From the NCBI RefSeq assembly GCF_019279795.1, contig NC_056734.1, positions 5,697,369 through 5,761,368 of the forward strand: a stretch of DNA of 64,000 bases, read 5' to 3'. The stretch comes from Protopterus annectens (Eukaryota; Chordata; Ceratodontiformes; Protopteridae). Of the stretch, positions 34,455 through 45,350 are shown one piece after another (positions within the stretch are counted from its first letter, which is position 1; each line of letters begins with the position of its first letter). The notes under the pieces are model-generated. The model did not search any database and was not told the origin of the DNA. It saw only the letters and a program-made list of their open reading frames with translations. Made by a program: the position numbers and the translations under genes.

Positions 34455-35775
34455 AATATCTTAATAGTCTAAAAACATTTCTGGTTTGGCTAACTGAACT
34501 ATTTTTCAAAGAATATTGAAACCTGAATGTAATCAAGACCAAAGAGATTATCACTGACTTCAGAAAAAAGAAAACAAACCACCCAGTGCTCAGGATCAAT
34601 AGTGATAGTGTAGAGAGGGTTAAGTGTGCAAAATTCCTAGGCATACACATGTCAGAGGATCTCTCATGTTCGAGAAACACCAGCTAGCTGGTCAAAAAAG
34701 TGCACCAATGCTTCCATTTTTTGAGAAGGCTGAAGAAAGCTAAGTTCCTGCCTCCTATCCTCTCCATTCTATAGAGGTGCTATTTAGAGTATCCTCACCA
34801 GCAACTTTACAGTGTGGTTTGCAAGTTGTACAGCTACAGAAAGGAAGGTGCTACAGAGAAGGTAACGGTTACTAGTCTTCCATCGATACAACACCTCTAC
34901 TCTGCAAGAAACATCAGAAGGGCCACCAAAATATTACAAGACACCACTCACCTAGGCTTCCAGTTAGAACGAAAGTCCAAAATATCGAACGGCTGTATAC
35001 GCGAAAATGCTGTTCATCGATGTGATTTTTTTTGTGAGATCATGGTACAGTGAAGATCTTGAAATCTGTGCTTTCCTCACTGTAGTGCAATCTTGGAGTT
35101 GGTATATATAATTAGCAGGGGGTGTGGGGGGAGCATCCTCCCACAATAAAGGGTTCGAAGTCTCGCATTTTCGCTGTTTACAGCATTTGATTATATGAAC
35201 TTTCGTTCATATAATATAGATCCCTCATCTAGCACATGGACTGTTTAAGTATCTGGAATCGGGTAGAAGATATTGCAGCATCCGCTGTATGACATCCAGA
35301 TTCAACAACAGTTTCAATCCGACAGTGGTCAAACTTCTGAACTCAGGCATAAGTCCCAGAAAACTGGGCATTTTTTGTTCATAAGTACCCATAGTCTGTT
35401 GTATAATATACACAGCACAAATTCCAAGTAAGTGCAATATTTATTTATATTATTTCTATCAAGTGCAATATTAGACAGACAACTTAGGCAATGTGCAATC
35501 TGTAATGTGTCTTTTATTTAAATGGGGCAGTTATTATAACTTAGGGGAGGGTATACTTATTCTGTATGCAAGAGTTGGAAATTTTCTGCTCTTTTGCACA
35601 GGTAATGGGAGTAGGAATTTATATGTTAGTTGTGTTCATTCTTTTACTTGTATGCGTTGTTTTACTTTCTGTTTGTAATCTCAAGAAGAAGCTGATGCAC
35701 AACATTTAATTTAGGCTATGTGTTTATGGTCCTAAATGACAATAAAGTTTAGCTTGAATCTTTTGAATCTTTTGG
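34455..35775 (+). pseudogene. Rex1-like LINE, reverse-transcriptase C-terminus, split by MITE 3
   Basis: The plus strand encodes NVIKTKEIITDFRKKK, VERVKCAKFLGIHMSEDLSC, KKVHQCFHFLRRLKKAKFLP and HLYSARNIRRATKILQDTTH. After the MITE it resumes LFKYLESGRRYCSIRCMTSR and FNNSFNPTVVKLLNS. From memory this order matches the C-terminal half of Rex1-type (CR1-group) LINEs of fish. The 3' end AATGACAATAAAGTTTAG runs into TTGAATCTTTTGAATCTTTT. The catalytic part is absent and stops occur, so it is dead. Confidence 0.75.
34955..35229. mobile_element. Hairpin MITE 3, inserted in the Rex1-like LINE
   Basis: Both sides carry TA (34953-34954, 35230-35231). The arms are degraded inverted copies: left GAACGAAAGTCC and GCGAAAATGC, right complements GCATTTTCGCTG and ACTTTCGTTCATATAATATA. 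The centre carries GTAGTGCAATCTTGGAGTTG, GTATATATAATTAGC and a G-rich block, the core shared with MITEs 1 and 2. Removing it rejoins ACCTCACCTA-type LINE sequence in frame, supporting a TA target site. Confidence 0.78.
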
Positions 35776-36309
35776 GATATGGCATCAAATGATAAATACA
35801 AATAGTACTGCATGTTTTAGAACATTATGTGCCCAGTATAATTTGGAAGCAAAAGAGATATTTATTTTTTTGGGCAGGCTCAATGCTGTCACATATTGAA
35901 AATAAAGTAGTTAAACCAAGACTGTGATAGAATCCAAGCTGTGGTCCAGTATACAACAATTATCCACAGTGGGTTCTTTGTACATGATAAATACAATTCC
36001 AAGGTATGTTTTGTTGACAGATTCCATTCTAGAAAAAGACCAACATGTTTAGCCCTAGACTTCACTCATTAAAGAGATATGATTCTTACTAGGGAGGAAC
36101 AGAGAGGAAAATAAAAATAAATCCAAGCAAAAAAGGGAAGTAGTTTTAAAGAGGAGAAAGCATTGAAGAAGACAAAGAATTAAGGAAGGTTTTTCTGGAG
36201 TATTATAGTAAGCTATATAGTGAGCATGAGGGACACACACACTCAGTTGGAGTTGTGAAGTGGCAAAAAGAAAAAGGCTGACGATTGAGCATAGCAGGTG
36301 ATTAGACCA
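35776..36309. other. Unassigned DNA
   Basis: No recognisable gene or repeat seen. Confidence 0.45.
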
Positions 36310-36995
36310 GAGATTATAACTCAGGAGGTTAACACAACCATATTGGGTCTACATTTCAATAAAGCAGGAGGTGCAGATAGTTTTCCAGCTGAATTCTATA
36401 AGTGGGGAAGGAGTATCTTAGGGCAGAAATTGGCAAGAGTCTTATAACTGCTTAAGGGATAGTGAACAGGTCTTAAATGGTTGTAATCAGTCTATAATTA
36501 CAGTGTCACCTAAAGAAGACATGGTGGTACCTACTGTTAGTCACTTTGGACCTATTTTATTGGCTAATCTAGAGCTTAAAATTTTAGCAAAGATATTGGT
36601 GAAGTGTCTCGAAAAGTTGCTCTCTAACCCAAGAAAAGAAAGGTGCATTGGTGCAGTGGCAGTGTTGTCGCCTTACAGAAAGAGGTTCTCTGGTTCGATT
36701 CTCGGCTGGGGTGCCTTGTGTGTGGAGTCGAATCTGCATGTCCTCCCTGTGTTCGTGTGGATTTTCTTCGGGTACTCCGGTTTCCTCCCACATTACAAAG
36801 ACATGCTTCTGGAGCATTTCTCCCCGGGCCTCTGCTGAAAATTGGCTGGCTCATTAGGCTTGTTCCAAGTCAGACTTTCCATGTTAACAAATGTTAAATA
36901 AAAAAAGAAAAAAAGGGCAAATTGGTGCTGTTAAAGGGAGATCTAGCACATATAACTCATAGAGGCTTGCTGCATTCTTGGTTAAATATGGCAGG
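36310..36995 (+). pseudogene. L1-type reverse-transcriptase fragment, split by a V-SINE
   Basis: KAGGADSFPAEFYKWG resembles the L1 block G-PDG-P-EFYK, and FGPILLANLELKILAKILVK with CLEKLL resembles the YRPISLLN-D-KILAKIL block. After the V-SINE, QIGAVKGRSST resembles Q-GF-GR. Stops and frame changes are present. It is a short internal piece that runs into CR1 copy 4. Confidence 0.7.
36645..36904 (+). mobile_element. V-SINE with L2-type tail
   Basis: The head has TTGGTGCAGTGGCAGTG and GGTTCGATTCTCGGC; the central domain has CTGCATGTCCTCCCTGTG and TACTCCGGTTTCCTCCCAC. After AAAGACATGC the sequence switches to GGAGCATTTCTCCCCGGGCC, CAAGTCAGACTTTCC and AACAAATGTTAAATAAA, the L2 3' end. Imperfect flanks AAGAAAAGAAAGG and AAGAAAAAAAGGG may be the target-site duplication. 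Confidence 0.88.
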
Positions 36996-38265
36996 GAAGG
37001 CTCTGGGTTTAATAAAATCAACCAAATCCAAGTCTGAGGTTAAAATAGCCATCCAAGCCAAGAAAGCAATCACATGGCCTTTTTTAATTATGTTTGTAAT
37101 CACAAACAATGCAACAATGTGCTGAGATGATTATGAACAATGTTATGTAAACTAAGGCTGAAGGTATAGGTAATGTACAGGTTGATAAATTAATTTCAAA
37201 CTTTACCCCTGTCTCCCCTCTCTCTCTTTCCCACAAGATGTACCTGAAATTGACTCACCTCCAGCTATCATACAAAACCAAGTCCTGTAGGCCCTATCAA
37301 AAGCTAAGAAGTCATCTACCCCAGAGAACTACCACATTGACAATAGCCAGTTGTTCATGATTTTGCGGCTTATGTGGACAGTGATCTAACTATCGACCAA
37401 CATGTGTCCACTGTCATAAGAAAGTCCTTCCATATCGTGCACTTTATAAACAAAGGGATTCTAACTAGATCTACAGATGTCATTGTCCCCCTTTACTCAT
37501 TCCTCATTAGGCCAGTGATTGAGTATGATGTCTGTGCAGGCACATGCAAGAACTGGAATGCTCACAGAGATACCTTACTAAAAGGGTACGAGGCCTAAGC
37601 AACATGTCCTAAATGGACCGACTCAAAGCCCTGTCACTATCCTCAGTATCCTATAGACTGCTAAGAAGTGACCTGCATCTGGCTGGCATAGAAGATATCA
37701 TCCAACCCAGTACTGATGAACCTACTGCATATCAGCAGGTGAAATGGCATCAGAAATACTTTGTCCAGAAATATAAACCTCTTCACAGTGTGTAGAGACA
37801 AGTATATCTTTCAGTGAATACCACTGCACTGGAACAGACTTCCCAGTCATGTAAAACAAAGTTCATCCCTGTCCATATTCAAACACAACTTGGATCTATA
37901 GATTATTAATACAAAATCTGGTATTTCTATAGATAGGTAATAGGAAATTTACCCCATGACTGTCCACTACTACTAATGGACAGATTTAGCTCTAAACTGC
38001 TTCATAACATGCAGGGGTCCCCTCAAATTATCTATGGTTTGATCCAATTTATTCCTACAAGAGGTAATATATAATTATCAGCCATGGGATGGGTAAGGCC
38101 AATATAACACCAAATATGGGAAAGAGATGTCATTGTCCCCCCCCCCCCTTATTCACCAGAATGAAGCACCAAAAAGAAATTGTCTAGACTTAAAATATCT
38201 TGAAAGGGCATCTAGCCTAGTACTTACCTATAACCCTTTGAACCTATAAAGCAGGTTCAGCATTT
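36996..38265 (+). pseudogene. CR1-type LINE, copy 4, internally deleted
   Basis: It starts in the ORF2 linker (KSTKSKSEVKIAIQAKKAIT; copy 1 has KSSKASYENKIAKDSKDNHK). It continues through TPVSPLSLFPQD and ALSKAKKSS, then jumps to ENYHIDNSQL, skipping most of the reverse transcriptase including FADD. DSDLTIDQHVSTVIRKSFHI, LYSFLIRPVIEYD and LSLSSVSYRLLRSDL follow, then a decayed C-terminus and the 3' end CTAGCCTAGTACTTACC. Several frame changes. Confidence 0.82.
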
Positions 38266-38286
38266 GCTAATTAGCTGAGCAGTGGG

Positions 38287-38290
38287 TGTG

Positions 38291-38344
<54 letters not shown>

Positions 38345-38353
38345 GGGGGGGGG
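38287..38353. repeat. (GT)n followed by G-run
   Basis: About 27 GT units followed by 11-12 G. Open frames reading His-Thr or Val-Cys repeats are artefacts. Confidence 0.95.
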
Positions 38354-38369
38354 TAATGGAATAGTACTG

Positions 38370-38690
38370 AATAATTTGCAAGTACCATTTCAAATGGGTT
38401 GATAGAGGCTCACAATTATTGAGAAGTGTGCGTGCATTCACATTTGACTTAGTCAGTTTATTGCAAGAAGTGGAGGTATATGAACATAGTCTAATGGGTA
38501 AAGTCAGGGGACACATGCAAAGGATACCATAAAAGAGGTATGGTATGTAGCTAGGGGATAGTCTGAGGTTAAAGAATTGTTTCTGGGGAAAAGGACTTCT
38601 AGAATATATTTGGTGGCATCCTGTTGTGCTTATAAATGGCAATAAGGGTATTAGAGAAAGGTGGAAAATTGAATTGTAAATGGTCACAAC
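38370..38690 (-). pseudogene. Possible LINE endonuclease N-terminus
   Basis: The minus strand reads CNKLTKSNVNARTLLNNCEP then LSTHLKWYLQII, resembling the start of L2/CR1-type endonuclease (N-NARSL-NK---L---L). Upstream residues LSPSYIPYLFYGIL are not diagnostic. Weak evidence; it could be chance. Confidence 0.3.
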
Positions 38691-39542
38691 TGATGGAAAA
38701 GGAGATCAGGGTGACTGGACATTATTTATGCAGTCAAGAAAAGAATTTACATTGAGAAAAGACAAGTGAATAATATTGCCACAGTTGTGTATTATTATAT
38801 ATATATGAGTGGCTATAGCAGTGACATGAGTACAGATGGACTGAAGAGCTGCAAAATACTATAGAGAAAAGTGGCTGGGATAAAAAGGTAGGACAAGCCT
38901 GGTCTATAAGGAAATGTGTAATACGAAGGCTGGAGCATTAATTAGGAATGTGCAGAAAAGCTGAGAGAAGAAGAAGGCAGTGATGGTAAGTTAAAGAGAG
39001 TGGCCACAAGTATGGAAAACTGAGAATGATGAAAATGTAATTTAAGATAAGGAATCAGCAGCTCTGAGTGATACATGGGGGATACCAAACACCAGCCACA
39101 TTATTTAGGCAAGGAAAGCTTTACAACAGCCAGTGCTGGAGGTGCTGGAGGGAAGGGGCATAAGTCATACATACTTTTGGGAAATGTGAAAGAATGCAGG
39201 TATGCCGGGTATAATCTTTCAAAGAGTTGAAGAATATCTTTGGGAAATGTCCAAAATAGGACTGGGATTTATGGACTGGGCTGGCAGTGAGGTAATGGCA
39301 GGGGAAAATTAATACCATAGCGGATAGGAAGGCAATGTGGATAGCTGGCAGTGTTGTGAAAATGCCACTAACACAAGCAACAAGAAACAACTTTTAAACT
39401 CCCCATAAACTTGTTTTCAGGTACTTTTATGCAGATTTAGGAGGCAAGACTTGCTATCCTACAAAATGCCAGGGTCACAAATGGGAATACCATCAATGTG
39501 GATCACAGTTGTTAAAGGACTGGGATTTTTCTTAGATTAAAG
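38691..39542. other. Unassigned DNA
   Basis: No firm feature. The 89-residue minus-strand frame at 39121-39390 lacks a motif I can name. Confidence 0.4.
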
Positions 39543-41765
39543 ATTGAAACAATAGGTTTATAGGTAGGTACTAGGCTATTGGGCCTAGGGCCTATATAAG
39601 CCTAGCCAAAAAGGTACCCTGGCTTTCGCCACCCAAGAAAATTATTTTCCTGTGCCCCTGTCGAGCAGAGCCCCAGAGGTGATCCCCAGGGTGAATTTCT
39701 TATTTCCCATCCAATCAAGATTTTTCTTGAAGAATGCTAATGAGGAGCTTTGTTTGATATAGATAGGGAGTTTGTTCCAGAGTATTGGAAGTCTCTGGGA
39801 CATGAATTTATACCTCCAGCATGTTCTATTTATTGTGGTGACAAGGTTTAGGTCCCTAGACCATGTAGCTCAGAGGGATTGGGACTTCTTTAAGTGGAAC
39901 ATGTCCAACAGCTCTGGGTTTGACATAGCTTTGTATGTTAGGCAGGGACTGCCTCTGAGTAGGCGATATGCAACGGAGTAAAGGTGGAGTTTTTTGAGAT
40001 GGTCTGCGTAGGGCATCTGTTTGAGGCAATCCTCTTTGTGAGGTATTTCTGTGGCCTTTCCAGTTGTTGTAGATATCTTGTGAGGTACATACCAAAAGGG
40101 GTGTTGTACTCTATAATGGGTCTAATGAGTGACGAGTAGAGGGGAACAATGACCTCTTTTTTCCTGGATGAGAAACCTTTTGTGATGAAGTGTGCCACAT
40201 AGAAGGATTTCCTGACTACTGTGGCAATGTGATTATCAAAGGACAGACTACTGTCCACCTGTGTTCAAATGTCTCTTGTCACAGTTTTGGTGTTAAGTAG
40301 ACTACCACCTATGTGGTAGCTCATGGGTACAGAATTTTTACCAAAGGGGATGACAATGCACTTTTTGGCATTGAGCTTAAGGCCATGGCTTTGACACCAG
40401 GCATCTGTCTCAGTGAGGCCCTATTGTAGGATGTCCACATCGTTAGGAGTTTTGATTATGGCTCCTAGTTTGCAGTCATCTGTGAACTTCATTAGCCAGT
40501 GACCTTCTGTGTTAGCCTGTACTTCAGAAAAATAGATACCAAACAGGAAATGTCCCAGGACTAACCCTCTAGTACTCCACTTGTCACTGGTCTGAAGTCA
40601 GATTTAGAGTCTGCTACTTTCACAGTGTGGGTTCTGTCAGTGAGCCACTTGGCAACCCATCTTGTGACATAGGGATTTATACCTAGTTTAGTGAGTTTAT
40701 CTATAATTCCAGAGTGGGGAATGGTGTCAAAAGCCTCGGTGAGATCTAGATAAGCTGTGTGAACCACCTTACACTCCTCTACAGCTTTGGTGACTGCTTC
40801 AAATAAGTCTGTCAGGTTTAGGAGACATAATCTGCCTTTTACAAACCCGAACTGGGTGGGGTCCAGAGTTTGGAGATTACCAATGTCTTTGTTTTTTAAG
40901 TTCCATGATGATACATTCCATGGCCTTGCAGACCAGGCTTGTTAGGCTAATGGGGTGGTAATTCCTGGGTTCCATGGTTGCTCCCACTTTGTAGGGTGGG
41001 ATAACCGTTACTGTACGCCATTCAGTGGGCACAAAGCCTGAGGTGAGGCTATGATTGAACATGGTGCTTAGGTGGGGTGTCAGTTCATTCTGTAGTTCAT
41101 GTAGAACACAGCCTGGGATGTTGTCAGGTCCCATGGATGCTGTGTTCTTGGCTTTGGAGAGTGTGTTTTTTACCTGTGCAGCTGTGATTACAGGAACTTT
41201 GCATTCTTCCGGTATAGAGATGGGCCCTTTAGGGGTTGAGAGAGGGGTAAAGTTAGCACTGAACCTATCTGCCAGGATGTTAGCAATATCAGTTAGTTCT
41301 GTATATTTAGTGCCATTCTGCTGTAACTCAGAGCAGATCTAAGTGTTGCCATTGAGATTCTTGACATAGCTATAGAATGATTTGTGGTTCTCTTTAGAAT
41401 CAGTGGCAATTTTGTTTTTGTAACTAGCTTTGGAGGATTTTATGAGGGATCTCAGCTTCTTACTGAGGCTGACCAGGGAGTTCCTCCAATCATGGGATTT
41501 TACTCTTTTGCAACAGTTTCTTTCTTCTGTTGTAGAGTTTGTTTATGGCAGGGGACCACCAGATTGGCTTCCTTTTTTGGATGATAGCATCTTGGTTCTG
41601 ATAGGGATAGCACGATCCATGCACTCGTGTAAGTGCTTATAAAGTGCATTTGTCTAGGATTCAGCAGTCGTACCTCTATTGTCCATCTGCATGGGTGTCG
41701 TGAAGTTTGCCACTTCTGTCTTAAGAAGCATGAAGTTGGCTTTGGGGGTTGGCAATGAAGCTGTA
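39543..41765 (-). pseudogene. CR1-type LINE, copy 5, 5'-truncated
   Basis: The 3' end is at the left (complement of CCTAGTACCTACCTATAAAC). On the minus strand, from 41765 down: NFMLLKTEVANFTTP, a linker, TASMGPDNIPGCV, LTSGFVPTEWRTVTVIPP, NYHPISLTSLVCK, AYLDLTEAFDTIPHSGIIDK, GINPYVTRWVAKWLTDR, NPVT-type TSGV, KFTDDCKLGA and DSSLSFDNHIATVVRKSFYV. In the catalytic box FADD has become FTDD. The endonuclease is missing. Frame changes and stops make it inactive. It is the closest relative here of copy 1. Confidence 0.92.
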
Positions 41766-43079
41766 TTTAGTTTCCTGACTTGAATATATTGTACGTAGTT
41801 TGGTTTAAACTGCTTTTGTATTCTCATGTATTTAGTGAATTCTGTTGTTTAGTCTGAAAGTTCTGATTTGTTATGGCAATTTTTGTTATAGTTGTAAAAC
41901 ATTAGTAAAGCATTTGATTTAAAAAAAGGAAGCGGTTTCCTTTTCTGATTGGTAACCACCCCCAAGCTAAAATTGCATAGAGAACTAATTTGTCTGCGTA
42001 CTGGTACCATAAGGGAAAATGTGTTTAGTATTGTAATGTTTATGATTCAGGGCCTCTGGACTTTTCTTGTTCAATTTAGCTCTTTGTTCTTAGCTGACCT
42101 GAATGGTAATTCAGTATGCTTCATATCTATGATGGTATGGTCACTGTTTAGTACTGGCATTATTACAATACTTGCTTACAACCAATTATTTTGGTTTAAA
42201 AAATACACCTCTAATATCATGTCATGCTTCATTGGTTACATTACAATTTAAGTGCAATATTGACAGGAAACAAAGGAGTTTTTACCTGGGAAGTCAAATC
42301 ACCAATATTGTATTTCTTTCTGTTTGGTAGACCAGGTTAACCATGTTTTAAGAGGGAGCCTCTGGAGAAAAGCTCCTAAATTAAATAATAACATTACAAT
42401 AACAATAAAACTCTACATTAACACAGAGAGGTATGTGATGCATACATACAAGCGAAATCAGGAAAACATTAAAAGAGGACTCAAACTAAACTGAGGATAG
42501 TTGACATTGTGATGAGTACAGTACATGCCATCAGGAAAAGAGACTAAATTAGGGATAACACTGAGACCCCAGGCAATGTCACCAACATTTCCATACCACT
42601 GGAGTTACATGAAGAGTCACAGAAGCAGTGGGAGTGGAGGTGACTGCAATAACACATTGCTCGGATATAGAAAAGTTACTAACAGTCAAACAAAATGCAC
42701 CTATCTGTGACTCTGTGAAATTATATATTCCCAACTATAGGATATTAGCAAGGCATGCTTTTAGAGAACTCAAGATAGAGATGGATGCTAAATACATATC
42801 TGATGAGCAAAGAAAATGCACTTAGTTGTTTTCAAAATTATTACACTTGACATTGATAATGGAATTTCATGGGGACAACTATAAATCACCACAACGGAAG
42901 GTATTCAAAGGATGTGAGAATACATAATAGCCATACATTTATAATTAATTCACCGGAATGTCAGATACACAGGCAAATATGTATAAGACAGGTAGGGAGT
43001 GAAAGAAAACAACCGATGTATGAATTAGTGCAGGTTGTCACTAAGACATGGAATTTGCCAGATATACATAGCATGCTAA
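41766..43079. other. Unassigned DNA
   Basis: No recognisable gene or repeat family; the open frames are short and motif-free. Confidence 0.45.
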
Positions 43080-44397
43080 CACAGTTTTATGCTTAGATAG
43101 CTTTATTACCATATAATAGCGGTGCCTGTCATTAGTCCATTGATGAGATCAGCATAGATCTGAATCCTGCTTGCTTAACTCACTTTCCTATGAGTAGTGC
43201 ACTACCTAATGTCATCAGAGAACAAGTTACACAATTGTTGCCAGAAATCGCACATGTGGTGGAAGGTCATTAACAGTTTGTGTTTGAATGAATATGACCA
43301 TAGTTAAAAGTGAGAACAAGATATGGGAGACATGGGGGGGTGGTCTTCACACCTTCTGAAAGTGTTATATCCAAGTAAAATTTCTCACAATGCATCTTTG
43401 CAGTAAGCCATTACTGTCTATGACAATTGTGTTATACACTGCTACGATGTACATCAGTCAGTATTCAAAACACTGTCTACCTAATTCACAGTCACGTGGC
43501 ATGCATATTAGTTACTGATGCTACAGAACTATTTGTACGACAGTTATGAGAAACTACATAACTAAAGGGAGTGTGACAACATTTTGGAAGATAGGCAAAG
43601 GAAATGAGCATTGTGCAACAGATAATAATTTGTGGATCACAACCCTTATTATCACTCAGACAATCTGAACATCTCATCAGGGCTACAGTGAACTGTGGAA
43701 GCTGCAATAGTTGACATAATAAATGTCTACATAGGCCTATATCATTCTTGTTTTTTTGTTCTCTTTGCATGAACTCTAACCTTTATTGTGCGACATTTAA
43801 CAGAACTATGTGCAACTGAAGGCAAATTCTTGATTTATGCCAAGGAAGGAGAAATGAGAATTACAATTTCCAAATGTTGAATGGAGATGCTACTTTTTAC
43901 TAACACCTATAAAATGGAAGATATGAAAAATGTACATTTTGAAACTATTTATGCTTACAAGTAAGTAAAGTTCTTAGGAAATTAGCATATACTAACCATC
44001 AAAATACAATAACATATCTCACATCACACCTGCTGAATAATCCATATCTGCATATGACCAATTCATTTTTGTTACACACTCCTAAAAGGCACACACTGCA
44101 GGGTTTGAACATCTGCTTTCCTAACTCAACATTGTTTAAACCTGTGTTCTAGCTTCTGATGCCACAATAAAAGTTGTATCACAGCTGTCTGAAAGAACAC
44201 AGTTGAAATAACTTAAGCAGTGTATTTGAATGCAATTGGTCTCCCTTAAAAGGGACTACAACACTTGGGTGGATCAAAACCTTCCAATTATGTAAAGGTT
44301 ATCACTAAATTAAATTGTACACATCATATCTGTTGAGAAAGTAAGTCTTGCTTGTTACCATTTGCTTTTATACACACTCACATTAGGTACATACTGC

Positions 44398-44711
44398 ATT
44401 CCTCTCAAACTCTTAGAGCAAGAAATTTGGACAAAGTCACTAATAATGGGGACAAAGGCCCAAAAATATGTACACTTTTTAGATATTACTCTTACAAACT
44501 TAGAAAGTTGATAGACTAACAGGTTTTGCATTAGCATGAATTTTTCTGAAGCATATGAAGTCTGAAACACAAATGTCTGCCATTATTTTCTGACTTCAGT
44601 CCTCAATGATTTACCAGTGATTTGCCAGAAAACCATAATTTTATGAAAAGTAGGTCAAAATATGAGGCAAAATCTGGACATTCTGCAAAAATCTGGACAG
44701 TTGAGAGGTAT
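44398..44711. mobile_element. ACCTCTCAA-type MITE, copy 1 (in tandem array)
   Basis: Ends CCTCTCAAACTCTTAGAGCA and ATCTGGACAGTTGAGAGG; inverted CCTCTCAA/TTGAGAGG termini. Flanks TACATACTGC and TATATATTGT differ only by C/T changes and may be the duplicated target. Neighbouring array units show the empty site. Confidence 0.78.
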
Positions 44712-44792
44712 TATATATTGTCAGATTCGAGCACCTGCCTACTTACATCAGCATTCTTTAAATCTGTGCACTGGCTGCTGAATCCACAGAAG

Positions 44793-44970
44793 CAGCAGCG
44801 GCCTTAGGTCAACTGGTGCCCTAGGCAAAAGGGCTCCACGGCACCCCTCACCACACTACCTGGTGCCCCCATTCTGGTCTAACTACATCAAATAAATACT
44901 AGAAAAATGCCCCTGCTAGACCGGTGCCCTAGGCGGCCGCCTAGTTGGCCTATGCCTAAGGCCGGCTATG
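44793..44970. mobile_element. hAT-like MITE (178 bp)
   Basis: Termini CAGCAGCGGCCTTAGG and CCTAAGGCCGGCTATG are inverted, with inner GGTGCCCTAGGC and GTGCCCTAGGCGGCCGCC. Flanks CACAGAAG (44785-44792) and CAAAGAAG (44971-44978) form an 8-bp duplication with one mismatch. The next array unit has CAACAGAAGAAGTCA, the uninterrupted site. An 8-bp duplication and CA-G termini suit hAT. Confidence 0.82.
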
Positions 44971-45350
44971 CAAAGAAGAAGTCAGTGCACAGTTGTCAGG
45001 AAGCACACAGTTGAAGGTATTAACTTAAACAGTATGCATGAATTCAAATGGCTTCCCTTTAAAGGGAGGACAAAACATGGGCACTCAAAACCCTCCACCT
45101 ATTTAGATGTTACCCCTAACTAGAACTGTACATGTCACATCTATTAAGTAAGCAAAGGCAGCCTGTTACCAATTGCTTTTGCATACAATCACACAAGGTA
45201 TACACTGCCACATTCAAACACCTGTCTACCTCAACATTTTCTACCCCTGTGCACTAGTTGCTGATACAACAGAAGAAGTCATAATGCAGTTGTCAGAAAG
45301 CATGTAGTTGATGGCAGCATGAAACTTGTATGGTTGAATGAGCAATGTGC

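Larger units (their letters stand above)
43080..45350. repeat. Tandem array, ~311-bp unit, about six to seven diverged copies
   Basis: Recurring landmarks are ATTCAAACACCTGTCTACCT, TGTGCACTAGTTGCTGAT and GCAGTTGTCAGAAAGC, at about 43160, 43470, (43785, degenerate), 44100, 44725 and 45215. After subtracting the two inserted MITEs, the spacings are about 310-315 bp. Each unit has a weak tRNA-like B-box on the minus strand. The copies are old and diverged. Confidence 0.72.

Noticed and set aside
36503..36897. Overlapping frames of 69-111 residues on both strands
   Set aside because: They cover an L1 fragment and a V-SINE; only the L1-like stretch before the SINE is real homology.
38271..38687. 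138-residue minus-strand frame as a complete gene
   Set aside because: It runs into the (GT)n tract; only a short LINE endonuclease-like stretch is arguable, and this is listed separately at low confidence.
44900..44970. GC-rich patch as a CpG island or promoter
   Set aside because: It is the right arm of a hAT-like MITE with an 8-bp target duplication.
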